Source: Acidobacteriota bacterium
Lineage (GTDB): Bacteria > Acidobacteriota > Blastocatellia > Pyrinomonadales > Pyrinomonadaceae
NCBI GenBank assembly: GCA_019639195.1
Contig: JAHBSI010000003.1
Coordinates: forward strand, 310,001 to 374,000
Reading direction: 5' to 3'
DNA length: 64,000 bases
The stretch's first letter is position 1, and the number at the start of each line of letters is the position of its first letter. The notes below the pieces were generated by a model, which searched no databases, had not been told where the DNA came from, and worked only from the letters and a program-made list of their open reading frames with translations. Below, in pieces: positions 36,265 through 46,404 of the stretch. The translations under genes were made by a program, and so were the position numbers.

Positions 36265-39204
36265 ATGCGACATTTTTCGCTCGTTGGAAGCCTAAGGATG
36301 CTTTCAAAACCAGGAGCACGTTCCTTAACAACTTTTGTTTTGCTATTGGCTTTGGTATTCCCGGCCATTATTTTGGGCCAGGATCTGCGTCCGACGCAAA
36401 GTGATTCCAGTCTTGCAGATGCAAGCCGGAATGCACCCAAGACGACCGGCAAAGTTGATCCGAATGCCTTTTCATTCCCGCAGCAGGCTGTGAATTCTGA
36501 ACCGCTTGGAGGTAATCCCTGCGAATGGACTGCGGCCGCTGTTTCACCGAGTCCGATACTTGATCAGGCAACGACAACTATCGGCAGTAACCTTTACACG
36601 TTTGCAGGCGTTGGCGGCGGTGCGATCATCGCTACGGCTCAGAAGTTCAACGGCACAGCGTGGAGCACCGTCACTTCGGTACCGGCCGCGTTGGAGTTTC
36701 CGACTGCTGTCTCCGATGGCACATCCGCGTATATCGTAAATGGTGTGGACACTACAGGGACGAGCGTCAACACCTTGTACCGTTACAACCCGGGAACCAA
36801 TGACTACACGACACTGGCGTCCGCTCCGACGGCGACCTGGAACCAGGCCGCGGTCTATTTGAACGGTAAGGTCTACAAGGTCGGCGGCTATGTTTCCGCT
36901 GGCGGTAGCACGTCGTCGTCCAACGCCCTCAATATCTACGACATTGCGTCAAACACCTGGGCGAGCGGTGCACCCTATCCGGTTGCACAAGGCTGGATGT
37001 CGGCCTTCACTGACGGCACATATCTTTATGTCGCCGGTGGCGTTGCGGCCGAAACCGGTTCGACACCTTCGACAAAGACATATCGATACGATCCGAGCTC
37101 CAATTCCTGGGATGATGCCGCGATCGCTGACCTTCCCGTCAGCCGATGGGGTGCTGCATCGTCAGTTACCGCCTATCGAGGCGGTTGGGTGATCACAGGC
37201 GGATATGTCGGAGGTACCGATACGTCAAACCTTTCTGCATCGGCGATCAAATGGGATCCCGTCTCTAACTCTTGGTCGCCGCTCCCCGATATGCTGGCCG
37301 CACGTGCCCGCATGACGGGTGCCGTTCTAGGCGACGCATTCCATGTTATCGGCGGACGCTCATCCGCCGGTGGTTTCGGCGGCACGAACGACAATCAGCG
37401 TTTGTTCTGCATCGACCCGAATCTGCCATACCTGGTGGGAACAGTTTCATATGTTTCTGACAACGGTACACCCGCCAACGGCGTTCCCGATCCCGGCGAG
37501 ACCGTGACCGTTAGCCTTAGGATCGACAACATCGGCGGCACGGCAACCGGCAACGTCGTCGGAACTCTGGCAGCCTCGGGTGGCATTACGAATCCGAGCG
37601 GCCCGGTCAATTTCGGTATGATCAATCCGGGTTCTTTTGCGACCCAGAACTTTACGTTCCAGGTGCCGGGAGACGCTGCCTGCGGTAGCCAGATCGACCT
37701 TTCGTTCGACATCGCTGATGGTGCGACACACTATTCCGCAACCAAGTCTTACAATCTCGGCGTGCTCCAAACGACGCTCGCCGAGAATTTTGACGGTGTA
37801 ACCGCTCCGAACCTTCCGTCAGGTTGGGTTCAGAATCAAACGGTTGGCACCGGCATTACCTGGACGACTGTTACGTCGCCAAACAACTCCGCCCCGAATT
37901 CGGCATTTGCCAATGACCCGGGTGCGGTCAACGCAACGGCGATTGAATCCCCCGCATTCAACATTTCGTCCGCCAATTCGGTGCTGACCTTCAAGAACAA
38001 TTACGCAACTGAGAATACGTTCGACGGTGCTGTACTTGAGATCAAGATCGGAAGTGGCATGTGGACGGACTTTGTAACAGCGGGTGGTGCATTTACCGCT
38101 GGCGGTTACAACGGTACTATCAGTACCAGTTTCCAGTCACCGATCGGTGGCCGTCAGGCTTGGACCGGCAACTCCGCCGGATTTATTACGACGACCGCGA
38201 CGTTCCCGGCAGCTGCGGTAGGCCAATCGGTTCAGCTTCGCTGGCTGATGGCCTCTGACAGTTCGGTTTCAGCTACCGGAATCAGCATCGACAATATCAC
38301 CGTGACGAGCGGCTATCTATGCAACGCACCGGCGGCAAACAAAGCTCGTGCGGACTTTGACGGCGATGGCAAGTCTGACCTGTCTGTTTTTCGTCCGTCG
38401 GAAGGCAATTGGTACCTGGAACTTACCGGCAACGTGCCTGCAGGTTTGCCAGCACTTTCTGTCATTCACTGGGGAGCTTCAGGTGACGAGCTTGTCCCGG
38501 GCGACTACGACGGCGACGGCGCGACCGATTATGCGGTCTGGCGTGCCAATGATACACCCGGCGTGACGGACTTCTACATACTGAACAGCGGCAGTTTTAC
38601 CTACAACGGCATTTCGCACGGCTCGATCGGCGATATCCCGGTCGTGGGCGATTACGACGGTGACGGAAAGGCAGACGCTGCGGTGTTCCGGCCGTCGAAT
38701 GCCACGTGGTATCTCTGGAGGTCAACGGACGGCGGTACGACCGTGGTCCCGTTCGGCAACAGCACTGATATACCGGTGGCGATGGATTCCGACGGTGACG
38801 GGAAGACCAATCTGGCCGTTTTCCGTCCGTCCGAGAACAACTGGTACATCATGGATGCTTCAGGTTCGCAGGTAAGCGTCTTCCAGTTCGGTACGACTGG
38901 CGACCGCCTTGTCCCGGCCGATTACGACGGCGATGACAAGGATGACGTGGCCGTCTATCGTCCGTCCAACGGAACGTGGTACATCCTGCACTCCACAGAC
39001 GGAAGCGTTTCGTTCATTCCGTTCGGGATCTCGACCGATATGCCCGCCCCGGCTGATTATGACGGCGATGGCAAGGATGACATCGCGGTCTATCGCGGCG
39101 GAACCTGGTACGGACTGTTTTCGACCGGAGGTACAGGCACCGCGCAGTTTGGTGTGGCCACGGATATTCCGATTCCGTCGGCATACCTGCCGCATCAGAA
39201 CTAA
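36265..39204 (+). CDS. Secreted kelch and FG-GAP/VCBS repeat protein
   Basis: A 979-residue exported protein. An extended signal peptide ends near residue 37 (AIILGQ). Residues ~75-390 contain kelch motifs forming a beta-propeller (recurring YRYNPGTNDY, YDIASNTW, YRYDPSSNSW, KWDPVSNSW). A CARDB/DUF11-like beta domain (~395-500) and a jelly-roll-like domain opening with ENFDGVTAPNLPSGW follow. About seven FG-GAP/VCBS repeats (~695-975) contain Ca-binding DFDGDGKSDL / DYDGDGKADA loops and the VFRPS strand. It likely acts outside the cell or on the outer membrane in adhesion or carbohydrate interaction. I use the ATG at 36265 with GGAGGG 9 bases upstream; a TTG two codons earlier is less likely. 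Confidence 0.85.
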   Translation: MRHFSLVGSLRMLSKPGARSLTTFVLLLALVFPAIILGQDLRPTQSDSSLADASRNAPKTTGKVDPNAFSFPQQAVNSEPLGGNPCEWTAAAVSPSPILDQATTTIGSNLYTFAGVGGGAIIATAQKFNGTAWSTVTSVPAALEFPTAVSDGTSAYIVNGVDTTGTSVNTLYRYNPGTNDYTTLASAPTATWNQAAVYLNGKVYKVGGYVSAGGSTSSSNALNIYDIASNTWASGAPYPVAQGWMSAFTDGTYLYVAGGVAAETGSTPSTKTYRYDPSSNSWDDAAIADLPVSRWGAASSVTAYRGGWVITGGYVGGTDTSNLSASAIKWDPVSNSWSPLPDMLAARARMTGAVLGDAFHVIGGRSSAGGFGGTNDNQRLFCIDPNLPYLVGTVSYVSDNGTPANGVPDPGETVTVSLRIDNIGGTATGNVVGTLAASGGITNPSGPVNFGMINPGSFATQNFTFQVPGDAACGSQIDLSFDIADGATHYSATKSYNLGVLQTTLAENFDGVTAPNLPSGWVQNQTVGTGITWTTVTSPNNSAPNSAFANDPGAVNATAIESPAFNISSANSVLTFKNNYATENTFDGAVLEIKIGSGMWTDFVTAGGAFTAGGYNGTISTSFQSPIGGRQAWTGNSAGFITTTATFPAAAVGQSVQLRWLMASDSSVSATGISIDNITVTSGYLCNAPAANKARADFDGDGKSDLSVFRPSEGNWYLELTGNVPAGLPALSVIHWGASGDELVPGDYDGDGATDYAVWRANDTPGVTDFYILNSGSFTYNGISHGSIGDIPVVGDYDGDGKADAAVFRPSNATWYLWRSTDGGTTVVPFGNSTDIPVAMDSDGDGKTNLAVFRPSENNWYIMDASGSQVSVFQFGTTGDRLVPADYDGDDKDDVAVYRPSNGTWYILHSTDGSVSFIPFGISTDMPAPADYDGDGKDDIAVYRGGTWYGLFSTGGTGTAQFGVATDIPIPSAYLPHQN

Positions 39205-39228
39205 GGCCTGATCTTTTTTGATCAGAGG

Positions 39229-39269
39229 CTGTCCGGAGCGTTTTTCGCGTTCCGGACAGTTTTTTTTTG
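39229..39269 (+). terminator. Rho-independent terminator of the kelch/VCBS gene
   Basis: A 9-bp stem CTGTCCGGA/TCCGGACAG (39229-39237 with 39251-39259), with an inner GCG/CGC pairing around TTTTT, is followed by nine Ts. A smaller hairpin CTGATC-TTTTTT-GATCAG precedes it at 39208-39225. The ~210 bp from here to the secA stop contain no recognisable gene. Confidence 0.9.
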
Positions 39270-39480
39270 TGCCCATCGCAGACTAGATCTGCAGCCGGAG
39301 CTCTGACATGTGACGTCTGAAACCAGAGAATAGCGATCAGAAATGGGAGGGTGAGGTTTGAATCCGACGATTAGAAACTAGAGGTTGATTGAGATCAGCA
39401 GTTGGAAAAAGGAAATCCGACTCGGTAATTTGTGGTTACCGAGTCGAATATTACAAGTCGAAAGTTAAGAGTACAGGCTT

Positions 39481-42288
39481 CTATACTCCGGCGCCGTGGC
39501 ATTTTTTGAACTTCTTGCCTGAGCCGCAATAGCACGGATCGTTCGGCTTTACTTTCGGTTGATCGCGGACGTAAGGCGTATGCCGTGCCGCCTCCGCACC
39601 GGCCACATCGGCGGTTGCCATCGCACCCGTGAACGCCATGCCGGCGGCCTGTTTACGCGCACGCTGCATTTCGAGGCGTTCGAGACGCTCGCGTTCTTCC
39701 TGCTCGTCGCGTGTGATGATCTCCAGATTGAAGAGAGCTTTGGTCGTGTTCGTGTCGATTCGGTCGAGCATATCCTGGAACATATCGAACGACTGCTTCT
39801 TATACTCGACGAGCGGGTCCTTTTGCCCGTAACCGACAAGGCCGATGCCCTGTTTGACGTGATCGATCGAGAGCAGGTGATCTTTCCACTGCGAGTCGAT
39901 GATGTTGAGCATAATGTAACGCTCGTAGGCACGAAGGCTTTCTTCGCCCGCGAGCTTTTCTTTTGCGGCATAGCGGGTCGAGGCCGTCTTCCATATCGCA
40001 TCCTCGATCTGCTCGGGATTCATCGTCTTGAAATCAACTCCGGCGTCGACCGCAGGATCGACCGCGTAAATGTGACTGATCTCGGCGGCGTAGGTGTCGA
40101 TGTCCCAGTTGTCGGGCGTTGTCTGCATCGAAAGATAGCTGCCCGTCAGATCACCGAGAAGGTCGTGTGCAACGCCAGTTTCGCCAAGAAGATACTCGCG
40201 GTGCTCGGGTTCGAACATCAGCTGGCGGCGCAGGCCGTAGATCGTTTCACGCTGACGATTCATAACGTCGTCATACTTGAGAACGTGTTTGCGGGTCTCG
40301 AAGTTGCGGGCTTCGACCGCTCCTTGTGCACGCTCGATCTGGCGGGAAACCGTGCGGGATTCGATCGCCATACCTTTTTCCATACCGAGCCATTCCATCA
40401 TCGAGCGAACCTTGTCGCCGGCGAATATGCGCATCAGATCGTCCTCGAGCGAGAGAACAAAACGCGAACTTCCGGGATCGCCCTGACGACCTGCGCGTCC
40501 GCGAAGCTGATTGTCAATGCGGCGTGATTCGTGTCGTTCGGTGCCGAGAATGTGCAGGCCGCCCGCTTCACGAACAGCAACAGCTTCTTCTTCGACGACG
40601 CGTTTTGCCTTTGCAAGTTCAGCTTCGAACTGCTCCTCGGTCGCTTCGTCTGGATTGATCTCCTGACGTTTCAGATATTCGCGAGCGAGAAATTCCGGGT
40701 TGCCGCCGAGCAGAATATCGGTACCGCGGCCGGCCATGTTGGTCGCGATCGTAACCGCACCTTTTCGGCCCGCCTGAGCAATGATCTCGGCCTCGCGTTC
40801 GTGGTATTTCGCGTTGAGAACGTTGTGCGGAACGCCCACAGCTTTCAGCTTGGCGGCGACAAGTTCGGAGTTTTCTACCGAAACTGTACCGACAAGAACA
40901 GGCTGGCCTTTCGCGTGGAGTTCTTTGATCTCATCGACGACGGCATCCCATTTCTCCGGCAGTGTTCGATAGATCACGTCCGCAGTATCGCGGCGTACCA
41001 TCGGCCGATTCGTCGGGATCGCAACAACGTCGAGGCCGTAAACCTCATTGAATTCCTCGGCTTCCGTTTCGGCCGTACCGGTCATACCGCCGAGCTTTTC
41101 GTACATACGGAAGTAGTTCTGCAAGGTGATGGTCGCAAGCGTCTGGTTCTCGCGTTCGATTTTCACGCCCTCTTTTGCTTCGACGGCCTGGTGAAGTCCG
41201 TCTGACCAACGGCGACCCTGCATCAGGCGGCCCGTGAAGTCATCGACGATGATGACCTCGCCGTCCTGAACAACGTAATGATGGTCGAGTTTGTATAGCG
41301 TGTGAGCTTTAAGGGCCTGCTCGACACAATGCAGCAGGTCCATATTTGACGGATCGTAAAGGTTCGAGACGCCTAGAAGACGCTCTGCCTTTGTGACACC
41401 ATGCTCGGTGAGGACGGACGAATGATTCTTCTCATCGAGGAGATAATCGCCCGTCGTCACTTTGGTTTCCTCGTCCTTTTCGCCGCGTTCGAGCTGCGGA
41501 ATGATCTGATTAGCCGTGTAGTATTTGTCGGTCGCCTCGTCGGACGCTCCGGAGATGATGAGCGGCGTACGCGCTTCGTCGATCAGGATCGAGTCAACCT
41601 CGTCAACGATCGCGAAATAGTGGTCACGCTGGACGAGCGATTCGACATCGAACTTCATATTGTCGCGAAGATAATCGAAGCCGAATTCATTATTCGTTCC
41701 GTATGTGATATCACTTCCGTAGGCTTCTTTTCGCTCGATGTCGTCGAGGTCGTTCTGGATACAGCCGACCGTCAGGCCGAGGAATTTGTGGATTCGGCCC
41801 ATCCATTCGGAGTCGCGGGAAGCGAGGTAGTCGTTCACGGTAACGATGTGAACGCCGCGGCCCGTGAGTGCGTTGAGGTAGGACGGCAAGGTCGCAACAA
41901 GCGTTTTACCTTCGCCCGTTCGCATCTCGGCGATGCGTCCTTGGTGAAGTGCAACGCCGCCGATCATCTGAACGTCGAAATGCCGCATTCCCGTCACGCG
42001 TACCGATGCCTCGCGGACGGTCGCGAACGCCTCGGGAAGTATTTCGTTGAGGATCTCCTGTTCGGCCTTTCGGCGGGCGTCCTTGTCCTCTATGCCCTCG
42101 AGATGCTGCTGAATGAGCTTCTTGAATTTCGGCGTCTGAGCCTTGAGCTCGTCATCGGACATCGCCTTGAGCGTCGGCTCCCAATCTTCGATCTCCTTGA
42201 CGGTCGATTGAACTTTCTTCAGGAACACGTCGCTCGACGTACCGAAGAGTTTCTTTACTAATTTATCTGCAAATGAATTTACTGGCAT
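39481..42288 (-). CDS. secA: Preprotein translocase ATPase SecA
   Basis: The motor ATPase that drives unfolded preproteins through SecYEG. Visible parts are the N-terminal helix domain, Walker A in MRTGEGKTLVATLPSYL (about 103-119), DEVDSILIDEARTPLIISG (about 209-227), the second nucleotide-binding domain with GTDILLGGNPEF and the arginine-finger region DNQLRGRAGRQGDPGSSRF, and the C-terminal zinc/SecB-binding tail NDPCYCGSGKKFKKCH. I place the start at the ATG at 42288 (MPVNSFADKLVKKLFG, the usual SecA N-terminus), giving 935 residues; an ATG 39 bases upstream adds an atypical 13-residue leader. Confidence 0.97.
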   Translation of the reverse strand: MPVNSFADKLVKKLFGTSSDVFLKKVQSTVKEIEDWEPTLKAMSDDELKAQTPKFKKLIQQHLEGIEDKDARRKAEQEILNEILPEAFATVREASVRVTGMRHFDVQMIGGVALHQGRIAEMRTGEGKTLVATLPSYLNALTGRGVHIVTVNDYLASRDSEWMGRIHKFLGLTVGCIQNDLDDIERKEAYGSDITYGTNNEFGFDYLRDNMKFDVESLVQRDHYFAIVDEVDSILIDEARTPLIISGASDEATDKYYTANQIIPQLERGEKDEETKVTTGDYLLDEKNHSSVLTEHGVTKAERLLGVSNLYDPSNMDLLHCVEQALKAHTLYKLDHHYVVQDGEVIIVDDFTGRLMQGRRWSDGLHQAVEAKEGVKIERENQTLATITLQNYFRMYEKLGGMTGTAETEAEEFNEVYGLDVVAIPTNRPMVRRDTADVIYRTLPEKWDAVVDEIKELHAKGQPVLVGTVSVENSELVAAKLKAVGVPHNVLNAKYHEREAEIIAQAGRKGAVTIATNMAGRGTDILLGGNPEFLAREYLKRQEINPDEATEEQFEAELAKAKRVVEEEAVAVREAGGLHILGTERHESRRIDNQLRGRAGRQGDPGSSRFVLSLEDDLMRIFAGDKVRSMMEWLGMEKGMAIESRTVSRQIERAQGAVEARNFETRKHVLKYDDVMNRQRETIYGLRRQLMFEPEHREYLLGETGVAHDLLGDLTGSYLSMQTTPDNWDIDTYAAEISHIYAVDPAVDAGVDFKTMNPEQIEDAIWKTASTRYAAKEKLAGEESLRAYERYIMLNIIDSQWKDHLLSIDHVKQGIGLVGYGQKDPLVEYKKQSFDMFQDMLDRIDTNTTKALFNLEIITRDEQEERERLERLEMQRARKQAAGMAFTGAMATADVAGAEAARHTPYVRDQPKVKPNDPCYCGSGKKFKKCHGAGV

Positions 42289-42432
42289 AAATACCTTTTG
42301 TATCGGCTTCTGACGGTGCGACCTCAACGAGAGGTGTGCCCGAGAAGCCTTGAATAAAGCCTTGTAGAGAGCGTTCCCGACATTAGGGCCGGTGCTCTTT
42401 ACGAGAAAAATATTGAGCGGCTTAGAAAAGAG

Positions 42433-42894
42433 TTAGCTGGCCGTGTCCGAGCGGGGAAGCGGGACGGCATTTGAGAATCTCTCGCTCGAGATCGCGTCGA
42501 GACCTGCATTATGAACGGAAATGACAAGTTGCGAAGCTTGTTTGCGTGGCAACTGCCTGATCTCTATCGAGCGTTTGGTGGCCGTCGTTCGCGCAAGATC
42601 CGCGGCGGCGAACGCAAGCGAAAGGCGGAAGATGGCGTCCGTCTGCGAAAGGCCTAGGCTTTTCGGACAGGATGAAGCGTCAGCTGCGATCCTGGCGGCT
42701 GATGGTTCAGTTTTTGGCTGAGCTAGCTCGGCTAGGTCCGACGGGAGGCCGGCATTTTCACTGCGGCGTTGAATAGACTGCGGCTGCGAGGTTTGAGCGA
42801 CAAGCTGCGGCGTCGCACCTGCGAGCACGAGCCCGAGGTACACGGCGACGACCGCTGCCGTCAATATAGAATTTGTTGTTCTGTGTTCGCTCAA
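42433..42894 (-). CDS. Exported protein of unknown function
   Basis: A 153-residue protein with an N-terminal hydrophobic segment (about 11-30, ending in a VAQ-type cleavage site). The remainder is rich in Ala, Ser and Arg and has two cysteines at most. No domain is recognised. It starts 1 bp after the stop of the membrane protein gene upstream and ends about 145 bp upstream of secA on the same strand, so it may share an operon with the preceding gene. Confidence 0.55.
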   Translation of the reverse strand: MSEHRTTNSILTAAVVAVYLGLVLAGATPQLVAQTSQPQSIQRRSENAGLPSDLAELAQPKTEPSAARIAADASSCPKSLGLSQTDAIFRLSLAFAAADLARTTATKRSIEIRQLPRKQASQLVISVHNAGLDAISSERFSNAVPLPRSDTAS

Positions 42895-42895
42895 C

Positions 42896-44293
42896 TTACT
42901 TGCCTATACGATCATCTCCCGGCCGTTTTTCGGTCGAAAGATTTACTTTATCATTTTGCTGCTGTGCTGCGCGCTCTTTTGCCAACTTTCTGTCTATTAT
43001 CTTCTGGATCGTCTCTTTCGGAACTTTTAACTGAATCACGAGATTGCTGCCTTCGGAGGCGATCGTCGTGGCGTTCAGAAGAGCGAGATCATCGAGTGCA
43101 TCCTTTAGTTTCTCGGCGTTTGCCGGATCGTTGACCGATTGCATCTGAGCGATATCCGCCTCTTTTGATTTGCGCGCTATATCGGCACTAAAACGAAGTC
43201 CGGACGCAATGCTAGCGGCCTTTTCAGGGCTTTCGAGCTGCGAAACGGCTCGGGCGCCGAGGTCCGTCTGATCCTGCTGCATCGACATCGTCAGCGTTTT
43301 GCCGGAAAGGTCCGAGAGCAGAGTGAGAAAGCCGCTTTCGTTGAACGCCTCGATCGACCGTTTGAGAACGGCGACGGCGTCTTTGTCCGTGCTTTCGGCA
43401 CGCGTGATGCGAAAAGACTTTTTGTCCAGATGCCCATCTTTATTGAGCTTGCCGGAGGCCTCGACGACGAATTGTGAATTCAGCACCGCCGCACGCTTGT
43501 CGTCAGGCAGGGCGTTGACCATCTTCGCGAGATCCTTGAAGGGAAGTCGGTTGATCTGGCCCGCGACGGTTGAAGGATCGACGGGCGTCGGCGTTACCGT
43601 CGGATTCGTTGGATCGACCTTAACGCCTGTCGAATTCGGAATGCCGGGGATGCCGTCCTTGCTGCCCTTATCGCCATTCTTGGGATCTTTGTTATCGTTG
43701 CCACCAAAGGTCGGGAGGTCACCGATGACGGAATTCTTATTCGGTTTGGCATATTTCGGCTTTGTGTTCGTCAGGTCCGAACCCGTCGAAGGTCGCGGGA
43801 AAGGATTCGACGTCGGAAAGCCGGGAGCGAATGTGCCCGAATTCAAGCTATTCGGATCGTTCTGGGCGGCAAGCATCGCCTCGTACTCATCTCGATTTGC
43901 GATCTGAAAATAGCCCTGCGGATAGTCTAGCGGAGCATTCTCGCCGCCGACATCGATCATGGTGATATCGACGTCACCGTTGCCGAGTTCGGTCCGCTCG
44001 TACTGTTTGTCAACGAACTCGCGGTCAGTGCCAAAGAGCATACTTCCGACATATACGGCGTCAAGAACACTGCAAACACGGCCTACGAACGGGCTGTCGC
44101 AGCCTTTCATGGTCATCAGCGAGGTCTGAGCGACGCCGACCAGCAGCAGCAGATTTACCACCGCGACCGCGCCCACGATCTTGTAAAAACGCGGCGACCA
44201 TTCCCACGTTTTCACCTCATAGTGGTAGAGAAAATCCCCACTTTCGGCCCGCGGTGCCGGTTCATTTACTTCGTATAGCGACTGCTCGAACAT
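42896..44293 (-). CDS. Membrane-anchored protein of unknown function
   Basis: About 465 residues. One transmembrane segment (VGAVAVVNLLLLVGVAQ, about residues 43-59) follows a short cytoplasmic N-terminus. A Pro/Thr/Gly/Asn-rich low-complexity linker (about 140-260) and a C-terminal mostly alpha-helical region with repeated 'LN', 'KLKDALDDLALLNATT' character follow. No enzyme motif is seen; the domain architecture suggests a scaffold or envelope protein. I use the ATG at 44293 (MFEQSLYEVNEP) because the upstream extension is basic, unlike the rest, and would lie in the divergent promoter region. Confidence 0.6.
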   Translation of the reverse strand: MFEQSLYEVNEPAPRAESGDFLYHYEVKTWEWSPRFYKIVGAVAVVNLLLLVGVAQTSLMTMKGCDSPFVGRVCSVLDAVYVGSMLFGTDREFVDKQYERTELGNGDVDITMIDVGGENAPLDYPQGYFQIANRDEYEAMLAAQNDPNSLNSGTFAPGFPTSNPFPRPSTGSDLTNTKPKYAKPNKNSVIGDLPTFGGNDNKDPKNGDKGSKDGIPGIPNSTGVKVDPTNPTVTPTPVDPSTVAGQINRLPFKDLAKMVNALPDDKRAAVLNSQFVVEASGKLNKDGHLDKKSFRITRAESTDKDAVAVLKRSIEAFNESGFLTLLSDLSGKTLTMSMQQDQTDLGARAVSQLESPEKAASIASGLRFSADIARKSKEADIAQMQSVNDPANAEKLKDALDDLALLNATTIASEGSNLVIQLKVPKETIQKIIDRKLAKERAAQQQNDKVNLSTEKRPGDDRIGK

Positions 44294-44440
44294 AATTCCT
44301 AAAAATGCCCTCGGAAAAGCACAAAAACTCAATTTCCTTAGACGCATTGCCGCCCTTTTGCGTTGCGGCATAAATAATTATCGTAGCATACACGCGGCGT
44401 CGAGGGTAAAGATTCGCTAAGATAATAGAAAGGACGAGAA

Positions 44441-45289
44441 GTGAGGCGAAAAAAGGGCGATAAGGCCCGAAAACATTCTACTAGACGGCCTGAACGCGGC
44501 TCTACAGCCGTGGCGGGCCAGAGGCCTGATCCGGTCCGTGAAAAACGGCGTTCGGCGGGCGTTGAAAGGCTGCTTGCGGGTATTGGCGTCCCGGAGGCAA
44601 AGCCTTTTAAGCCCGATGCGTTCCAGGTCGAGGCTCTCGCGGCGATCGAGAATGAGGACGTTCTCGTAACTGCACCGACCGGCAGCGGAAAGACCTGGAT
44701 CGCTCGCGAGGAGATCCGCAGACTGCTCGCCGCCGGCAAAAAGGCTTGGTACACGACGCCTTTGAAGGCGTTGACAAACTCAAAATACGCGGAGTTCTGC
44801 GAAGAATTCGGGGCCGAAAATGTAGGTATTCTGACTGGCGACAGAAAGGAGAATTTCGATGCTCCGCTCATCGTCGGGACAACGGAGATCTATCGCAATC
44901 AGCTTTTTGACGCTCTTCGGAACGGCAGCGATGTTGAGGCCGACTTTGTGATCCTTGACGAGGCGCATTACCTTGCCGACGAAGATCGCGGGCACGTTTG
45001 GGAGGAGGCGATAATTCTTTCACCTAAGCGGATCAGACTGCTGCTGCTTTCGGCGACGGTCGGCGGTGCAGAGGAGTTCGCCCGCTGGATCGAGGACGTT
45101 CGCGATACTACGGTCCGCGTCATAAAGGCGGGCCCTAGGCCGGTGGAACTGCGGGCCGCTTACCTCTCCAGCGAACTGGAGCTCTATCCGCTGTTTGGCC
45201 CGGACGGCGGCTACAATCGAGACATCGACGCCGTCGACAAAAAGAAAACCGACGCCCAAAGACGCCGGTTTCCTCGAAGAAGGCGATAG
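44441..45289 (+). CDS. DEAD/DEAH-box (Ski2-like) helicase, truncated
   Basis: 282 residues holding only the first RecA-like domain of a superfamily 2 helicase. The Q-motif-like FQVEALAAIE (about 60-69), motif I APTGSGKTW (about 77-85), motif Ia TTPLKALTNSKYAEF, motif II DEAHYLAD (DEAH) and motif III LLSATVGG are all present. Motifs IV-VI and the second RecA domain are missing. The last ~17 residues (from about DKKKTDAQRRR) are encoded by the terminator of the convergent neighbour, so the gene seems to have lost its 3' part by deletion. It starts at a GTG with AGGA upstream. Probably not an active helicase on its own. Confidence 0.75.
   Translation: MRRKKGDKARKHSTRRPERGSTAVAGQRPDPVREKRRSAGVERLLAGIGVPEAKPFKPDAFQVEALAAIENEDVLVTAPTGSGKTWIAREEIRRLLAAGKKAWYTTPLKALTNSKYAEFCEEFGAENVGILTGDRKENFDAPLIVGTTEIYRNQLFDALRNGSDVEADFVILDEAHYLADEDRGHVWEEAIILSPKRIRLLLLSATVGGAEEFARWIEDVRDTTVRVIKAGPRPVELRAAYLSSELELYPLFGPDGGYNRDIDAVDKKKTDAQRRRFPRRRR
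45249..45275 (-). terminator. Terminator of the convergent secreted-protein gene
   Basis: Read on the minus strand, an imperfect stem AAACCG-CG / CG-CGGTTT is followed by TTTTCTTTTT, a typical intrinsic terminator 22 bp past the stop at 45297. It lies inside the 3' end of the truncated helicase reading frame. Confidence 0.7.
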
Positions 45290-45296
45290 GGTCAGT

Positions 45297-46340
45297 CTAT
45301 TCCTTTGCGGCGGTCGCCAAGTCAAGTTTTAATTGGGCCATAAGGGCGTTGATGTCGGCCTGGGGAAGTGCGATCGAGAGCGAGACATCGGTGTCTGCCT
45401 GCGTGATCTTAACACTATCGATCAGGCGTCCATACATTTTCTGATCCGCACGCTTGGAGCTGCCAAGGAATGCCTTTCCGATCGACTGGAGTCCAAGAAG
45501 AAGGCTGCTCAGCTGTTTTGACGACGCTGCGTCCGTACTTCTGAAAAGGCCGGAGAATACGAAACCGTCTGCTGCTGTGTTCGCCGAACCTGCCATATAC
45601 TTCAGATTTTTCAACGCGTTGCCGAGATCGTCGTTATCGAGCGGAACGAACTTCTCGAGGCCCGCGACGCTTTCCATAGCGAATGCCGCAACCGTCGTCG
45701 GTGAATCCTTCAAAAGCCCGCGCAGCGTCGGGTTGACGCCACTCGCGTGCTCGATCGTTTCAATAACACGAGAAGGATCGCCAACCGCAAGTGTATTTGC
45801 ATCAAGGGCAACAAATGCAGTCTCCCTGATGACGGGAGCAGGTGCGGCAGTAGTTCCCGAAGCCTTCGGGTCTTTTTTTGCCGGGATCTCGATCTGGCAT
45901 ACATAGATCGTCTTGCCGGACACAACGCGCTCATCGCACGGGGTCTTCTTGGTTGCCCTCACTGTGGCAAGTATCTGATCGACATTGAGATCTCCGCGAG
46001 CGATCCCGACGACCTGCGGTTTTGGGGCGCCGCCTTCGAAATTCTGAAACGAAACGCCAACAACGACCTTCGAAAATTTTAGAAAGTCGGCACCGGCCTT
46101 AGAATTCAGCTCCGAGACGCTCCGCTCAAATTCCGCTTTGATCTGCGGATTGCCGGCGAGCAGCTTCGGAAGTGCCTCACGGAGTCCTTTTTGAACATCA
46201 ACCGTTATGACGGCGTTCGAAGCCGGAAGCAGGTCGACAAGCTCTTGTGTAGAGCTTGTCGGCGCCGCGGTTTGTGCCGCCGCGATAACCGCCAAAGACA
46301 TCGCGGATACGGCCGCCGCCAGGATATTTCGTAGTTTCAT
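45297..46340 (-). CDS. Secreted protein of unknown function
   Basis: A 347-residue protein with a Sec signal peptide (about 1-22, IAAAQ). It resembles DUF3352-type or similar exported proteins: an alternating pattern in which a short beta motif (AVITVDVQKGLREALPKLLAGNP near 40-60, and again FVALDANTLAVGDPSRVIETIE near 176-200) precedes helical spacers. Two cysteines near residues 134 and 148 could be linked. Function is unknown. It is convergent with the truncated helicase. Confidence 0.65.
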   Translation of the reverse strand: MKLRNILAAAVSAMSLAVIAAAQTAAPTSSTQELVDLLPASNAVITVDVQKGLREALPKLLAGNPQIKAEFERSVSELNSKAGADFLKFSKVVVGVSFQNFEGGAPKPQVVGIARGDLNVDQILATVRATKKTPCDERVVSGKTIYVCQIEIPAKKDPKASGTTAAPAPVIRETAFVALDANTLAVGDPSRVIETIEHASGVNPTLRGLLKDSPTTVAAFAMESVAGLEKFVPLDNDDLGNALKNLKYMAGSANTAADGFVFSGLFRSTDAASSKQLSSLLLGLQSIGKAFLGSSKRADQKMYGRLIDSVKITQADTDVSLSIALPQADINALMAQLKLDLATAAKE

Positions 46341-46404
46341 AAGAGAAAAAACCTCTGTTTAGGATGATACTAAAACCTAACGCTAAAGGATGCCGAAAAG
46401 TTCG

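Noticed and set aside
39559..40527. Plus-strand reading frames inside secA
   Set aside because: They are antisense shadows of the strongly conserved secA sequence.
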